DNA from: Nezara viridula
Lineage: Eukaryota > Arthropoda > Insecta > Hemiptera > Pentatomidae
NCBI GenBank assembly: GCA_928085145.1
Contig: OV725077.1
Coordinates: forward strand, 132,670,755 to 132,734,754
Reading direction: 5' to 3'
Length of the DNA stretch: 64,000 nt
Shown: positions 34,860 through 45,070 of the stretch, in pieces
Position numbering within the stretch: the first letter of the stretch is position 1
How the letters are laid out: each line of letters starts with the position of its first letter
The notes under the pieces: model-generated
The model's input: only the letters and a program-made list of their open reading frames with translations
Told to the model about the DNA's origin: nothing
Databases searched by the model: none
Program-made: the position numbers and the translations under genes

Positions 34860-35430
34860 TTTATTTATTTCTTATAAAATGAATATAAAAAGGAATACAT
34901 TAAAATTGAAAAAGAAGTGAACTAAATTAACTAAAATGAACTAATATGAAGAAGTGAACTAAATTAAAATCAACTTCGTGCTTACTGATCTTATTTTAAT
35001 AATCTACACAGACTGAGATAGCGAGATATGTAACTGATAATTATAATTAAAGTAATGAGAAAATGTTGAAATTTGTTGATGATATCACCATCAAACTTTC
35101 GCATTTTTAATTCTAAAACAAAAAAGATATATCAACATAATTTTTATGTATCGATCGTTTTAAGTATACGACCAAAAAAATTATTACGAAACGCAATCTT
35201 TAGAGATTGAAAGTAATCTTATAAATTATTTCATTTATAGATAAGACCATAAGACCAGATCTAAATCCTATGATTACAATTATTATTAAAAACCGAAAAA
35301 TTATCTATTTCTAGCAAACTAAACATAAAAATGAATACATTAAAATTAAAAAATACGTCAAAATTGATTCTAAAATGAACTAAATTAAAACCAACTTCGT
35401 GCTTACATCTCAAAATATTACACAGATTGG
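34860..35430 (+). repeat. Direct repeat pair of about 120 bp
   Basis: 34870-34990 and 35325-35430 share GAATACATTAAAATT, AAAATGAACTAAATTAAAA, CAACTTCGTGCTTAC and ACACAGA in the same order, about 450 bp apart. Non-coding. Confidence 0.65.
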
Positions 35431-35581
35431 AATAATGATTACACAATTTCAATTGCATTAACAGTCATTATTTTGACTGTAGTTTATGGATCAGAATACG
35501 ATTACAATTGTGTTAAAAAAGATATTCATTTTTTTATTATTATAATTATTGTTAATCAATAACCAAATATCAATTCACCAG

Positions 35582-35860
35582 GATTATGCTCTTTTGTCCT
35601 TTGAGACCCCCTATTACTTGGAATACTTTGGTATTCCATCATTGAGAGCACCCATTTTCATTCCATATTTCTTACATATAGCAGCTTTATTTGAAATTGA
35701 ATCCAATCTTACAGAAGTTGGAAACGGTTTTCAACTATTGTTGAGTTTAGGTGTCATACGTATTTGGTTTGTGCTAAGTCTTGGTAGTATATTTGATAGA
35801 AGGAAAAATAATTATCTCTTGTGTACAGAACGAATTTGCGGAAAACGTATTGGAGTCTAA
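35582..35860 (+). CDS. Candidate exon, alkylglycerol monooxygenase C-terminus-like
   Basis: A possible splice acceptor (CAATTCACCAG) ends at 35581, and the open frame continues in phase 0 to a stop at 35858-35860, about 92 codons. Hydrophobic segments IFIPYFLHIAALFEI and LLLSLGVIRIWFVLSLGSIF are followed by DRRKNNYLLCTERIC. The spacing of a helix, LSLGSIFDRR and ERIC resembles the LTSIGFLLDQRP..METLRC region near the end of alkylglycerol monooxygenase (TMEM195), an ER membrane enzyme that cleaves ether lipids. The catalytic histidines lie upstream and are not in this window segment. A donor after RICGK (AC/GTATTG) is weak, so this could be a terminal exon or a decayed copy. The family call is from recalled resemblance only. 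Confidence 0.35.
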   Translation, partial: DYALLSFETPYYLEYFGIPSLRAPIFIPYFLHIAALFEIESNLTEVGNGFQLLLSLGVIRIWFVLSLGSIFDRRKNNYLLCTERICGKRIGV

Positions 35861-37393
35861 AGGCGTTCCGGTCCATTCGAATCCTATGGTGCAGTTCTAA
35901 TACCTACTTCTGTTTGAGCATACTGTTCAATTGTTATTAAACGTAACCATTAAATACTAACAAAATTCATAATCTTTAAAATAAGTTTTAAAAATTTTGC
36001 AGTTGAGAAATTTTTCTTTTTTTAATTTAAATTGCATAGTTTATGAACATGTTTGAAAAACGTAAATTATTATTGTACCACTAACTGATACAGAACTATT
36101 TAAATTTTTCGTGGAAATTTCAATTCATATTTTATATTTAAATTTGATTTTTTTTTCGTCCAACAAAATCAGTGAACTGGAAAAATTTAGGTAGAAATAA
36201 TTTTTTTTAGAAAACATTTTATTAGTTCTACAATTTAAAGATTTGAAGATAAAATCTTGTTATTTACATTACAATATTGTCATCTAAAATGTGTAGAAAA
36301 AAAAAAAGAAAGACTAAAATATGTGGACTGACCATTAAGAAGTAAGGTCCGACGAGGTCTTTTGAAAGATTTCTGTAGACTTCAATCAAGTCCACTCAAC
36401 CCTTCATTTCCCCTCGACCAGGAAACGAAGACCCTTCCCATAAGTGTTTCCGGATGGGAATTAATATTTTTTATTCAATAGCCACCATTTAAATTTGACA
36501 TAGGTCTTTACAATTCGTCGCCATTTTCTTTTAGTTGTATATTTAAATTCGGTATTATTCCATTTTGACTTTGAGAGATTTCCCATATTGTTTAAGATTT
36601 TTAAGTGAAAATCTTTTGAAATATCTTATGATCTAATAGGCTTTTTACTATAGAAGAATTTAATTCTTGAATTGGATAAGTCATAGTGTCCAAGACCACA
36701 ACATTGAATAATTGCAACTATTGGTGTAAATAGTTCGAAAGCTCCCCATCCCCCTCTCCCAGTCTAATGCCCCCACTCCACTTACCCCATTTTGATTATA
36801 GTACCTCAATTGTAATGTTCTATGAAAATAAGAATGCCTGTGAGTTCAGGTAAGCATTAAACAAAAACCTATGATTTTATGATTCAACGACCACTTTGAT
36901 TTACTATTACAACATGAACATTTGTTTACAACATTAATTAACTGCTTGTAATCTCTGACCCCTCGTCATTTGTTCCAATGAGCAAATTATTTCACCAATT
37001 TATTTAAGTCAAAAGCAGGCGGCGAAAATAAAACCTATGCGGCGCACAGTGGGTTGGTTGTCTAAGGCAATCAAGTGGGACAAAAGTCAAAATATCCATA
37101 GTGAATATTTTCATGGAAAACAACATAAAACGTGTAATCATAAATTAGTGTAGTAAGGGAAATAAGATTTAGTTGAAACAAAAACAAACAGGGCCAGTAA
37201 ACATAAAAATAAACATTGAGAACCAATATTTAAACATTAAATATTTGATTGCTAGAATCCGCAATTAATAAATTTTAAAACTTTCAGTTAAGATTTTTTT
37301 AAAAATAAGTTTGACTCATGGGAAAAAGCCTTTATAAAATATTTGAATAAAGTTCATGAAACGTTTAGGTCTATTTATAAATAAATAATAATA

Positions 37394-37396
<3 letters not shown>
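35861..37396. other. No recognisable feature
   Basis: 36310-36450 and 36720-36790 are somewhat less AT-rich but unassigned. Confidence 0.45.
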
Positions 37397-37445
<49 letters not shown>

Positions 37446-37450
37446 ATATT
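37397..37450. repeat. (TA)n microsatellite
   Basis: About 25 TA units. Confidence 0.95.
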
Positions 37451-37554
37451 ATTTAAGCCAGTCATTCAATACCATAATTTTTCATACCATACCATAAATC
37501 TATAAATGTAATGCATATAAATTTATGTAATATTTTTCATTTCAGTTGTGAAAC

Positions 37555-37800
37555 GTTCCTATTTTTTTTTTACTTTCATAATTTTATTGAGAAAAAATAC
37601 ATTTTGCCTCAATCAAGGGCTTTGAATATTTGAGATATAAGAAACTCATTCATACAATATATACAATTACAAAAATAATAGATATGATAACAAAAATAAG
37701 AAAAAGAAACCTTAGTAAAACAGATGAAATAAAATATGATACAACACAGATAAAATAAAACATTCATGCTTATTTACAACATTTACAGTCACCCGACGGA
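37555..37800 (-). mobile_element. LINE 3'-UTR-like fragment
   Basis: Oligo-T then ATTTTATTGAG, AACTCATTCATACAATATATAC, GATAACAAAA, and ACATTCATGCTTATTTACAA then CATTTACAGTCACCCGA. This is the same order as the antisense 3' UTR of the LINE at 42610-43200. A related but more diverged stretch lies at 48575-48800. Confidence 0.5.
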
Positions 37801-38305
37801 GCTGCAATACTAAAATTAGTGACCGCTGTATTTATTTAAGGGACCAATAAATAATTAATAAAAGGAATCAACAATCCTTTGATATCGGTTATAAATACGG
37901 TTATATCATAATTTTTTCCAAAAAAATATTTATTTAAATTTTAAAATTTTAATAAAAACTTGATTTGATATCGTTAATATTTTATTCCCGCCTATTTCCT
38001 TTTATAAGAAAATTGATTTAAAAAGTAATAATAATAAGAATTCCTAATGGCCTTCATACCTAAATAAATTAAACTGTAAAATCTATTTTGATCTACGGAA
38101 TTATCTAAGTACAATCAACTTAAAATCAAAGCTTAAAATTCTTCTTTGTATTATTAAAATCCAATTTTTTTTCATACGAGCTGAAAGTTTAAAAAAGTGC
38201 TTAGATAATAAAATATATTTCGTTAGTAAAAATTCAAAAAAAATATATTAACGAGTGAGATAGGGAGTAAAAATATGCTTGTGATATCCACTAGTGGATC
38301 CTGAG

Positions 38306-38590
38306 CACTAGCGGGTCCAGGATTTAATTTTGGGGGGAGGCTTCAGCCCGAAACCTTTTTTTTTTTCATAAAAATAACGATAATTACTTTGGAAGAACAG
38401 AAAGAAACTAACTAACTATATGAAATGGTGTTTAAGTTATTCCTTAAGTACTTTTAAATTTAATTACACGAACAATAATACTTTAAGAGGTATTTTTAAA
38501 AAAATTTTCCCCATAAAACATGGTTATATTTTTCCATTTTGGGGGGGGAGGCTTCAGCTTGAAAGCCACTCCCCCGTAGATCCGCCCGTG
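38306..38590. mobile_element. Repeat R3, copy 1 (CACTAGCGG ends)
   Basis: Begins CACTAGCGGGTCCAG and ends GTAGATCCGCCCGTG, giving short imperfect inverted ends. Near each end sits a direct repeat of the type TTTTGGGGGGAGGCTTCAG. The middle is AT-rich with AATTACACGAACAA and ATACTTTAAGAG, shared with 59246-59525. A further CACTAGTGGATCC lies just upstream (38288-38300), possibly a remnant of a second end. Non-autonomous DNA element; superfamily unassigned. Confidence 0.75.
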
Positions 38591-39182
38591 AATATGAGTA
38601 ATTTATAAGACAATAATAATGGAAAAGACAATGGCATGTATAATGCCATAAATAAATTAAAGATAGAATCAGATAGAATGCCATAAATAAATCAGAAGAT
38701 AGAAAAATAACGTAATAATATCATAAAATAAAATTCCTTGTTCGCATGATATTGCATTATATAAGTAAGTTGTATTATGTATATTATATATTTCAAATTA
38801 TAAAATATATATTATTTACTGTAAACTTTGATCACACACGAAATAATAATAACAGGTTGAAGATAAAGTTCACGGTATGATTTATTTAATTTAAAAAATA
38901 TTTATATTTGAAAAGATACGACAGCTATCGTTCATTTTTTAGCTTGTCCTGTCTCGTACGCTATGCATGAATCTATCACCAAAGTTGACTTTTTTGAGAA
39001 CTCGAGGTGAAAAGGTCATCGATTCTATGAATATTGATATTTTCGCTTGCTGTATTTCCTTCCCTTAACTCTGATCAACTATTTATAAACTGTGATTTTA
39101 TGAGGCAGTAAAACTTTAAAATGAATTATTAACATTTTCCTTTAAAAAAAAGCAGACATTAATTTCCAGGAGGTACTTTATT

Positions 39183-39855
39183 CAGGGCCGGAACTAGGAT
39201 TTTTACTAGGAGAGACAATATAATTTTGCCGCCCTTCCACACCTTAAAAAAAATAATTATCATAAATATTTTAGAAAAGCTATTTCGAGATAAATATATT
39301 TTTTTATTTTATATTTTAATGGAATTTACAACTGTATTACATATAAAATACAATAAGTAAATGTGAAATTGATAACATGACATGTACAACATGAAGAGAA
39401 ACTACCCATTGGTAGAACTCTAATTAAAGTTCTATACTAGAAGATCCCGATGCCATCTTCTTTTCAGACGCCTCGGAGGGTTATCAGGGATCGAGGAAGA
39501 AGCAAGGTTTGAAACGAGAGGATTCGGATGGTTCTGCAGTTTGTTATGGAAGGACAGGTATCTGGATTGGGCCAAATCGGAAACATATGGAACATTAAGG
39601 TCTTTATGGATGATTTTATTTGTGACAAAGTGAGGACCGTTGAGGATTTTGGATTGTAAGGATTGGATACGAGAGAAATTCGATGGTGAGATAAATATCA
39701 TTATGATACTCGTGACATTGGGAGAACTAAGAATAAAACAAATATGAATAGAAAGAAATATTTTTTATTTAAAAACAAATCTCGAAATTTTCCGCCTCCA
39801 AATCCAGCAGCCCTGGGTAAGTGTCCCTCTTGTACCTTCCGAGATCCGGCCCTTG
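39183..39855. mobile_element. hAT-like element (CAGGGCCGG ends) carrying a nested LINE
   Basis: Left end CAGGGCCGGAACTAGG, with TTTTGCCGCCC just inside. The right end is the inverted GAGATCCGGCCCTTG. These ends and the GCCGCCC interior are widespread in arthropod hAT non-autonomous elements. The centre is occupied by jockey-A (39298-39687). The outer flanks do not give a clean 8-bp duplication, so the copy is probably old. Confidence 0.65.
39298..39687 (-). pseudogene. Jockey-A LINE insertion, 5'-truncated, with 11-bp target duplication
   Basis: GAGATAAATAT at 39287-39297 and 39688-39698 flanks the insert. The minus strand reads IQSLQSKILNGP, DLNVPYVSDLAQSRYLSFHN, LQNHPNPLVSNLASSSIPD and NPPRRLKRRWHRDLL up to the stop near 39432. 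A 3' UTR and an oligo-A tail follow (oligo-T at about 39298-39306 on the plus strand). Complete target-primed insertion with typical 5' truncation; it was never able to move on its own. Confidence 0.9.
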
Positions 39856-39971
39856 GTTTATAAATGGCATAGTCAAGACGTTTTTACGTGATATTTATTA
39901 ATCTAGCTGTAATTAATTAATAGGTTACGTAAATTCGAAAATTAATAGTATTAAGTATAATATATGTAAAT

Positions 39972-40305
39972 GGGTGTGTGATACATACAAATAGTAACAG
40001 TAATATATATATCTATATATTTAAACTCAACTATTTAATTGGGAATAAGGTCACTGAATTATTATTCAATAAACTATTGAATGTTCATTTCTTCTGTTTA
40101 TTGACGTTTCGATCCCGGTATTTTCTTTTTGTTAGTCAACGATGGGATCCTCTTCAAAACTAGAATTTAAAAAGATAGAGCTTCGATCAGGCCAGGGACA
40201 CACCGACAGTCTCAGTACCGTCCACTAGCACATATATTAAGCTACTTTAAGCTACTATATATATATATATATATTACTGTTACTATTTGTATGTATCACA
40301 CACCC
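39972..40305. mobile_element. 334-bp inverted-repeat element with hammerhead-like core
   Basis: GGGTGTGTGATACATACAAA then TAGTAACAGTAATATATAT at the left is mirrored at the right, ending TTTGTATGTATCACACACCC at 40305; the arms pair over about 38 bp. Between them, on the minus strand, lies a hammerhead-like motif (40103-40160). I found no ORF. The element resembles the terminal structures of PLEs or retrozyme-like non-autonomous elements. Confidence 0.65.
40103..40160 (-). ncRNA. Hammerhead-ribozyme-like motif
   Basis: On the minus strand: TTTTGAAGAG (close to CUGAAGAG), stem II GATCCC pairing with GGGATC across a loop of about 27 nt, then GAAAC and GTC. The order core-stem II-GAAAC-GTC is that of minimal type I hammerheads in PLEs. 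The first C of the CUGANGA core is replaced by T, so activity is uncertain. Confidence 0.45.
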
Positions 40306-40316
40306 TTATACATATA

Positions 40317-40325
<9 letters not shown>

Positions 40326-40377
<52 letters not shown>
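40326..40377. repeat. (TA)n microsatellite
   Basis: Pure TA tract between the inverted-repeat element and the 117-bp array. Confidence 0.95.
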
Positions 40378-40383
<6 letters not shown>

Positions 40384-40432
40384 TTTATATATATTATATT
40401 ATACATATATATATTATATATTTATATATTCT

Positions 40433-41195
40433 TATGCCCCTTTTCATTTTTAACAGTTAGACGGACTAGAGGCATTATATTTACTCCTGTTTGAGACACT
40501 TTAATCTTTGGCACACTTGTAATATTTAAGTGTGCCAAAAGCAATTTAATTTTTGTAATGCACTTTTTTGTTTTTTTACAATTAGACGGACTTGAGGAAT
40601 TATATTTACTGCTGTTTGAGACACTTTAATCTTTGTAGAAACTGAGTCTGCTCGACAGAATTTCATTTTTCTTATGTCCCTTTTTCGTTTTTTTACAATT
40701 AGATCGAGTTTAGGCATTATATTTACTGCTGTTTGAGACACTTTAACCTTTTTAGAGGCTGAGTGTGCCCGATTACTGTCTCGTTTTGTCTAATGCTCTA
40801 TTTAGATTTTTTTGTGTATTCAGGCGGGTTAGAGCATTTAAATGAGTAGGAAAAAAAAAAAAAAAAGTCGGGCACACTCAGCCTCTATAGAGACTAAAGT
40901 GTCTCAAAAAGCAGTAAATATAATGCCTCAAGTCCGTCTAACTGTAAAAAACGAAAAAGGGCATAAGAAAAAATTTAATTTCTTTCGGGTAGACTCATTA
41001 TCTACAAAAGTTAATGTGTCTCAAACAGAAATAAATATAATGCCTCAAGTCCATCTAATTGTAAACGAAACGGGGCATAAGAAAAATGAAACTTCTGTCG
41101 GGCACACTCAGCCTCTACAAAGGATAAAATTTCTCGAACAGGGGAACATATATTGAGTAAATATAATATTAAGATGGTCGGGCACACGCAGCCCA
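40433..41195. repeat. Mirrored array of about 117-bp units (three left, three right), each open in frame
   Basis: The motif AGTGTCTCAAACAG..AGTAAATATAATGCCTCAAG..GTCCGTCTAA..GTAAAAAACGAAAA recurs six times: inverted near 40491, 40617 and 40733, then direct near 40901, 41018 and 41131. Unit spacing is mostly 113-126 bp, 117 being most common. The arms mirror about position 40,815-40,820. Because 117 is divisible by three, the units stay in frame: the minus strand (40526-40741) and the plus strand (40842-41156) both read repeats of VSQTAVNIMPQVRLIVK. The spacer-side unit 40510-40536 carries an extra hairpin GGCACACTT/AAGTGTGCC. No known family recognised. Confidence 0.85.
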
Positions 41196-41719
41196 TTTGA
41201 ACTAGATATATGTAGGTATTGGGCGAAATATGCGCCCAATAGTCATTGTCACCGGTGGATCAGAAGTTGATCGGATGAGATACTATATTTGTTGAATGTT
41301 TTATGTTAATGCAGTAGACAGTTAATTCGGAAATAATTCATTCATGTTTTTTTGTAACAATTTATTTATGAAATAAGTAAATCTGAAATAATTATTTCTG
41401 AAATAACTCATTTCGAAATAAATTACTTTATTTCAGCGATTGCTAAAATATTGAAATAATTATTTTTTTTTAAAATGTAGTAGTTATTTCATCGAGATTA
41501 ATTCATTTGCAATTTGAAATATTTTTTCATAAATAACCATCATTTCGGAAATAATTCATTCATGAAATAATCCTATAATTTATTTCAGAAATAAATTATT
41601 TCAAGAGTGCTCAGGACTACTACATAAGGTATAGTCAATCATTTTTAAAACACTAAAGAATGAAATTATAAAATTCGTAGAAAATGTTTTCGTACCTCAA
41701 GAAGATGGTAAGAAAGAAC
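41196..41719. repeat. Cluster of GAAATAATT/ATTTATTTC motifs
   Basis: Between 41330 and 41600, GAAATAA and its complement TTATTTC recur about a dozen times at irregular spacing, with several self-complementary joins such as GAAATAATTATTTC. It may be a decayed simple repeat or a foldback remnant. Confidence 0.55.
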
Positions 41720-41985
41720 GAACCGGAGAGAAATAAAAGGATTATTTCTTCTGGACTATAGACCCCCACTTAACCTACGAAACAAGCTGCTAATCTTCAA
41801 CAGAATAATGAGACCAACATGAACATACGGTTCAGAACTTTTCAGGGTTCAGGGTTTAGCTAAAAACACAATGCGAACAAATCATTTCAAATCACACTGT
41901 ATACAACGACCTAAACATTTCACATCAACATCATTTCATTCCTCAATCTAAAATCACTCCAATCCAAACAATTTTTCAATTTCTT
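41720..41985 (+). pseudogene. Jockey-clade LINE fragment (jockey-D-like)
   Basis: The plus strand reads FLLDYRPPLNLRNKLLIFNR, IMRPT.TYGSELFRV and AKNTMRTNHFKS. This corresponds to the LLGR.SKL..NKLLIY..ILKPIWTYG..LWG region of Jockey RT, with a stop at the W of IWTYG. Related to 25335-25830. Confidence 0.75.
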
Positions 41986-42609
41986 CCTCTCTGTTGCCTG
42001 ATCGAAGCTAATTAAAATGAAAATGGTCCAAAAATCTGCTATTTCACAAATTACTCACTATTTAACTTAATAATCAATCAAGGTCATTATTAAAATAAAT
42101 GATAACCTAAACTAATCATTTAACATAATTTTTGCTATATCCTCTATTGCAGTTTAATTCGTAAAAGAATAAAATTAACTGTATTCCAGAAGCATGGAAA
42201 AAAACTAATAAGTAATAGGTTAAAATTATTTATATGATAATTTTCTGAAAATAAAAACATTCAAACTTTCTCAAATCAGTATTTAAGAAATAAGATATTT
42301 TATAATTGAACCCAGTTATTATTTCCTGGATAGTTTGTTACTAATACAATTACCCTGTAATAATCGTTTTGTCTTAAATCGACTGTATATCGAATATATA
42401 TATAGATTATGTAAGGAGGGAAAAAAGTTTAAATTTTTTTCAACCGGAAAATGGGGTCGTTAGTTTAGAGCCCAACTGTGTACAATAATAATTTGCATTT
42501 AGTTAACGAGGCGTGATGTAAAGAGGGAAATACTTCATCGTTATAGACAATTCTGAAAAAATCGCAAATGATTTTTAAATTGTCCTTTATATTTATGCTG
42601 CTCTAGGTT

Positions 42610-42754
42610 TGATTTATTGTTTTATTGAGTATTAATACAGTCTGCCACAGTAATGGCTATTGGTACTAGGGCTATAGTATTCATTCACACAATATGTACA
42701 TAAGAAAGCAAAATAAATAAAAATAACCAAGTAAGAAGAGAATGAAGAAAAAAA

Positions 42755-42831
<77 letters not shown>

Positions 42832-43200
42832 GAAAGATAATGTAATATACAAGATAAGTATAATAACAGATTAATCCAAATGATAACAAAATAAATAAAA
42901 CACATTCACACCTATGTACAATATTTACATTGACCCAAGAGAGGAGGTTAGCCTAGGAGACTGATGAGAAGCCAGTGGAGATCGATGGAGGGCACTAGAG
43001 CAACAGATGCTCAGGACATGAGTGAAGAATCTGGCCTGTGCCAGTACTCCAATATATACATGTTTTTAAAAGGTCGTGGGGCCACTGCCGTTTTAACCTC
43101 CGAGGAGGATTGTAGGGTTGACTGGAGCTAGATAGTGACTTTGTTACAGGATTAGGATGATGAGTGTACTCTAGGTTTAGGTTTAAAATTAAAATCAATC
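42610..43200 (-). pseudogene. LINE 3' end (jockey-C) with (TA)n in its 3' UTR
   Basis: The minus strand ends an RT ORF with EYTHHPNPVTKSLSSSSQPY then NPPRRLKRQWPHDLLKT (about 43080-43170). Toward lower coordinates comes the 3' UTR, interrupted by (TA)n at 42757-42827, ending with the antisense motif TTTTATTGAGTATTAATACA. A 3'-UTR piece of the same family is at 23495-23580. Confidence 0.8.
42757..42827. repeat. (TA)n microsatellite inside the jockey-C 3' UTR
   Basis: About 35 uninterrupted TA units following an A-rich stretch. Confidence 0.96.
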
Positions 43201-43494
43201 ACGCACTTGTGATTTTATAAACTGAAAAAAAAAATATTGAGATGAATGAAAATAAATTTAAAATAACCTTTTCAGCTTGCAGTGAACTTATATCTTTTAA
43301 TCAGGTAATAGCTTGTGTTAAGGTTGTTCTTGAATAGGTGCAATTTTATCTCTATAATTTTTATCGCCATTGACTGATCTCTACTCATTTGGCAACCTTC
43401 TCTCTCATCTCTTGACAACCTTAAAACTTGCAAAGTAGGTACACAATAAATAAAATGAATTCCACTCATTAGTGTATTTGTCTTTATTTTTAAC
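43201..43494. other. No recognisable feature
   Basis: The 65-codon ORF 43272-43469 (-) has no family match. Confidence 0.45.
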
Positions 43495-44090
43495 TTAGAC
43501 CCATATTGTCAAACAATAATTTCTGTTAAAAGTCGAAAGGAAAGTGAAACTTGTGTGATGCGGGCAACAGATTTTCTTACTTTCACTTACTTTTCTTTTT
43601 TCTCTCCCATTCACCCCTTCCTGGCACCAGAATATTAACCCATAGTCTTACATACGAAATCAAATAGCTGTAACATCGTTAATAGTTGTCCGAAATGAAC
43701 GATTTTCATATAGTTTTGATGGGAATTTCACCACCTTTCGGACTCAAAATGGGCTTTGAAACTTATAGATCCGTCGAAAACCGCATGTCGGAAATTTGAT
43801 CCGATCGCAATTCTTTCCTTAGCCAGTATAGGTAGGAAAGTAATAAATTAAAACATATTTAGAAAATATACTACGCTGTACCATTGCCAATACTGGTTCG
43901 ATTCCAATGAATGTTTTTTTTTTTTTTAATTTTTTGTAGATAATTTAATTACGTTTCAAAATTATTTGTAAAAATGTTACCGTAGAATACATACTTAGTG
44001 AATTAGGCCCCAAAACATTTTTCTTTTCTTTATAATTTTTTCCTGAATTTTCTCGAGAATTTACTACATGTACAAAAACTTATGATTCAA
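43495..44090 (+). mobile_element. Dispersed repeat R2, copy 3
   Basis: 43495-43850 matches copy 1 block by block (GTGTGATGCGGGCAACAGAT, GATCCGTCGAAAACCGCA, CCTTAGCCAGTATAGG). 43940-44090 matches copy 2 (GTGAATTAGGCCCCAAAACA). It thus links the two other copies into one family and shows that they are each partial. Confidence 0.7.
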
Positions 44091-44164
44091 ATTATCTGAA
44101 ATTTTGTTTATTTTAAATAACTAACCATTTCTCATAGTTAATTGAATTAAAAATGTATAAATAA

Positions 44165-45070
44165 TCCAATGATCCAACTGAATGGGGGCTATTTATGGAC
44201 TCCTCCAAGCCTAGAAAGCTGTGTTACTTCACAATGACAACCTTCTTTCTTCTATTCCTGTTTGTCATGCAGTTCACATAAGAAGACATGCAAATATGAC
44301 AGCCCTCTTGGACTCACTCAAGTATTATGAACACAATGGAAAACCTGTGGTGAACTAAAAGTCATACTCTTAGGAATGCAACTGGAGTACACAAAACATC
44401 CTTGTTTTGGAGTACACAAAGCTTCTTATGTATGTGGGAAAGTAGAGATAGATTATATTATAGGAGACTAGCCTGCAAGAAATCCTAACCCAAGCGAGGA
44501 AAATGTCGTTGCCAAGCCTCTTGTGTCGTGGACCCAAAAGATATTCTACTTCCACCCCTCCATATCCTAGGTTTGATGAAAAATTTCGTCAAAGGTATGA
44601 ACTAAGAAGGACGGGCCTTTAAGTATATGACAGAGAAATTCCCGAAATAAGGTGATGTGCAAAATTTAAGGTAGGGATTTTTGTGGGACCACAAATTCGA
44701 GTACTTGCGAAGGATCCTGCGTTTGCACAACTTTTGGAAGCCTTCAATGGAGCTGCTTGTGGATTTTTAAACAACAAAAGAGATGAAAACTACAAGCATT
44801 TGGTGACAGTGATCCTGCAAAAGTACCATAACCTTAGATGCAACATGTTTCTTAAAATCCATTGCCTCCACTCACACCTAGACTTTATCCTTCCGAGTTT
44901 TGGAGCAGTTAGTGATGAACATGGAGAAAGATACCATCAGGACATTTCTGTTATGGAACAAAGGTATCAGGGCTATTAGAATGAAGTAATCCTTGCGGGT
45001 TACTGTTGGTATTTGAGTAGAGATGCTCCGGAACTTCCCTTACTAGAGGCAAGCTAAAAGACGACGATCT
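44165..45070 (+). pseudogene. Decayed transposase-like gene of a widespread animal repeat family
   Basis: With three or more frameshifts and several stops, the plus strand reads DPTEWGLFMDSSKP, KAVLLHNDN..SSIPVCHAVH, TALLDSLKYYEHN, CGELKVILLGMQLEYTKHPC, PARNPN..NVVAKPLV, LGLMKNFVKG, AFKYMTEKFP, VGIFVGPQIRVLAKDP, NMFLKIHCLHSHLDF, GAVSDEHGERYHQDIS, MEQRYQG, then after a stop VILAGYCWYLSRDAPE. I recall this ordered set from multi-copy uncharacterised proteins in Hydra, spiders and insects. D in the CGDLK-type motif and E in DEHGER could be catalytic DDE residues, but the superfamily is not known to me. The Cys-rich FLCxWDSR motif is lost here (CFGVHKASY). Non-functional. Confidence 0.8.
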
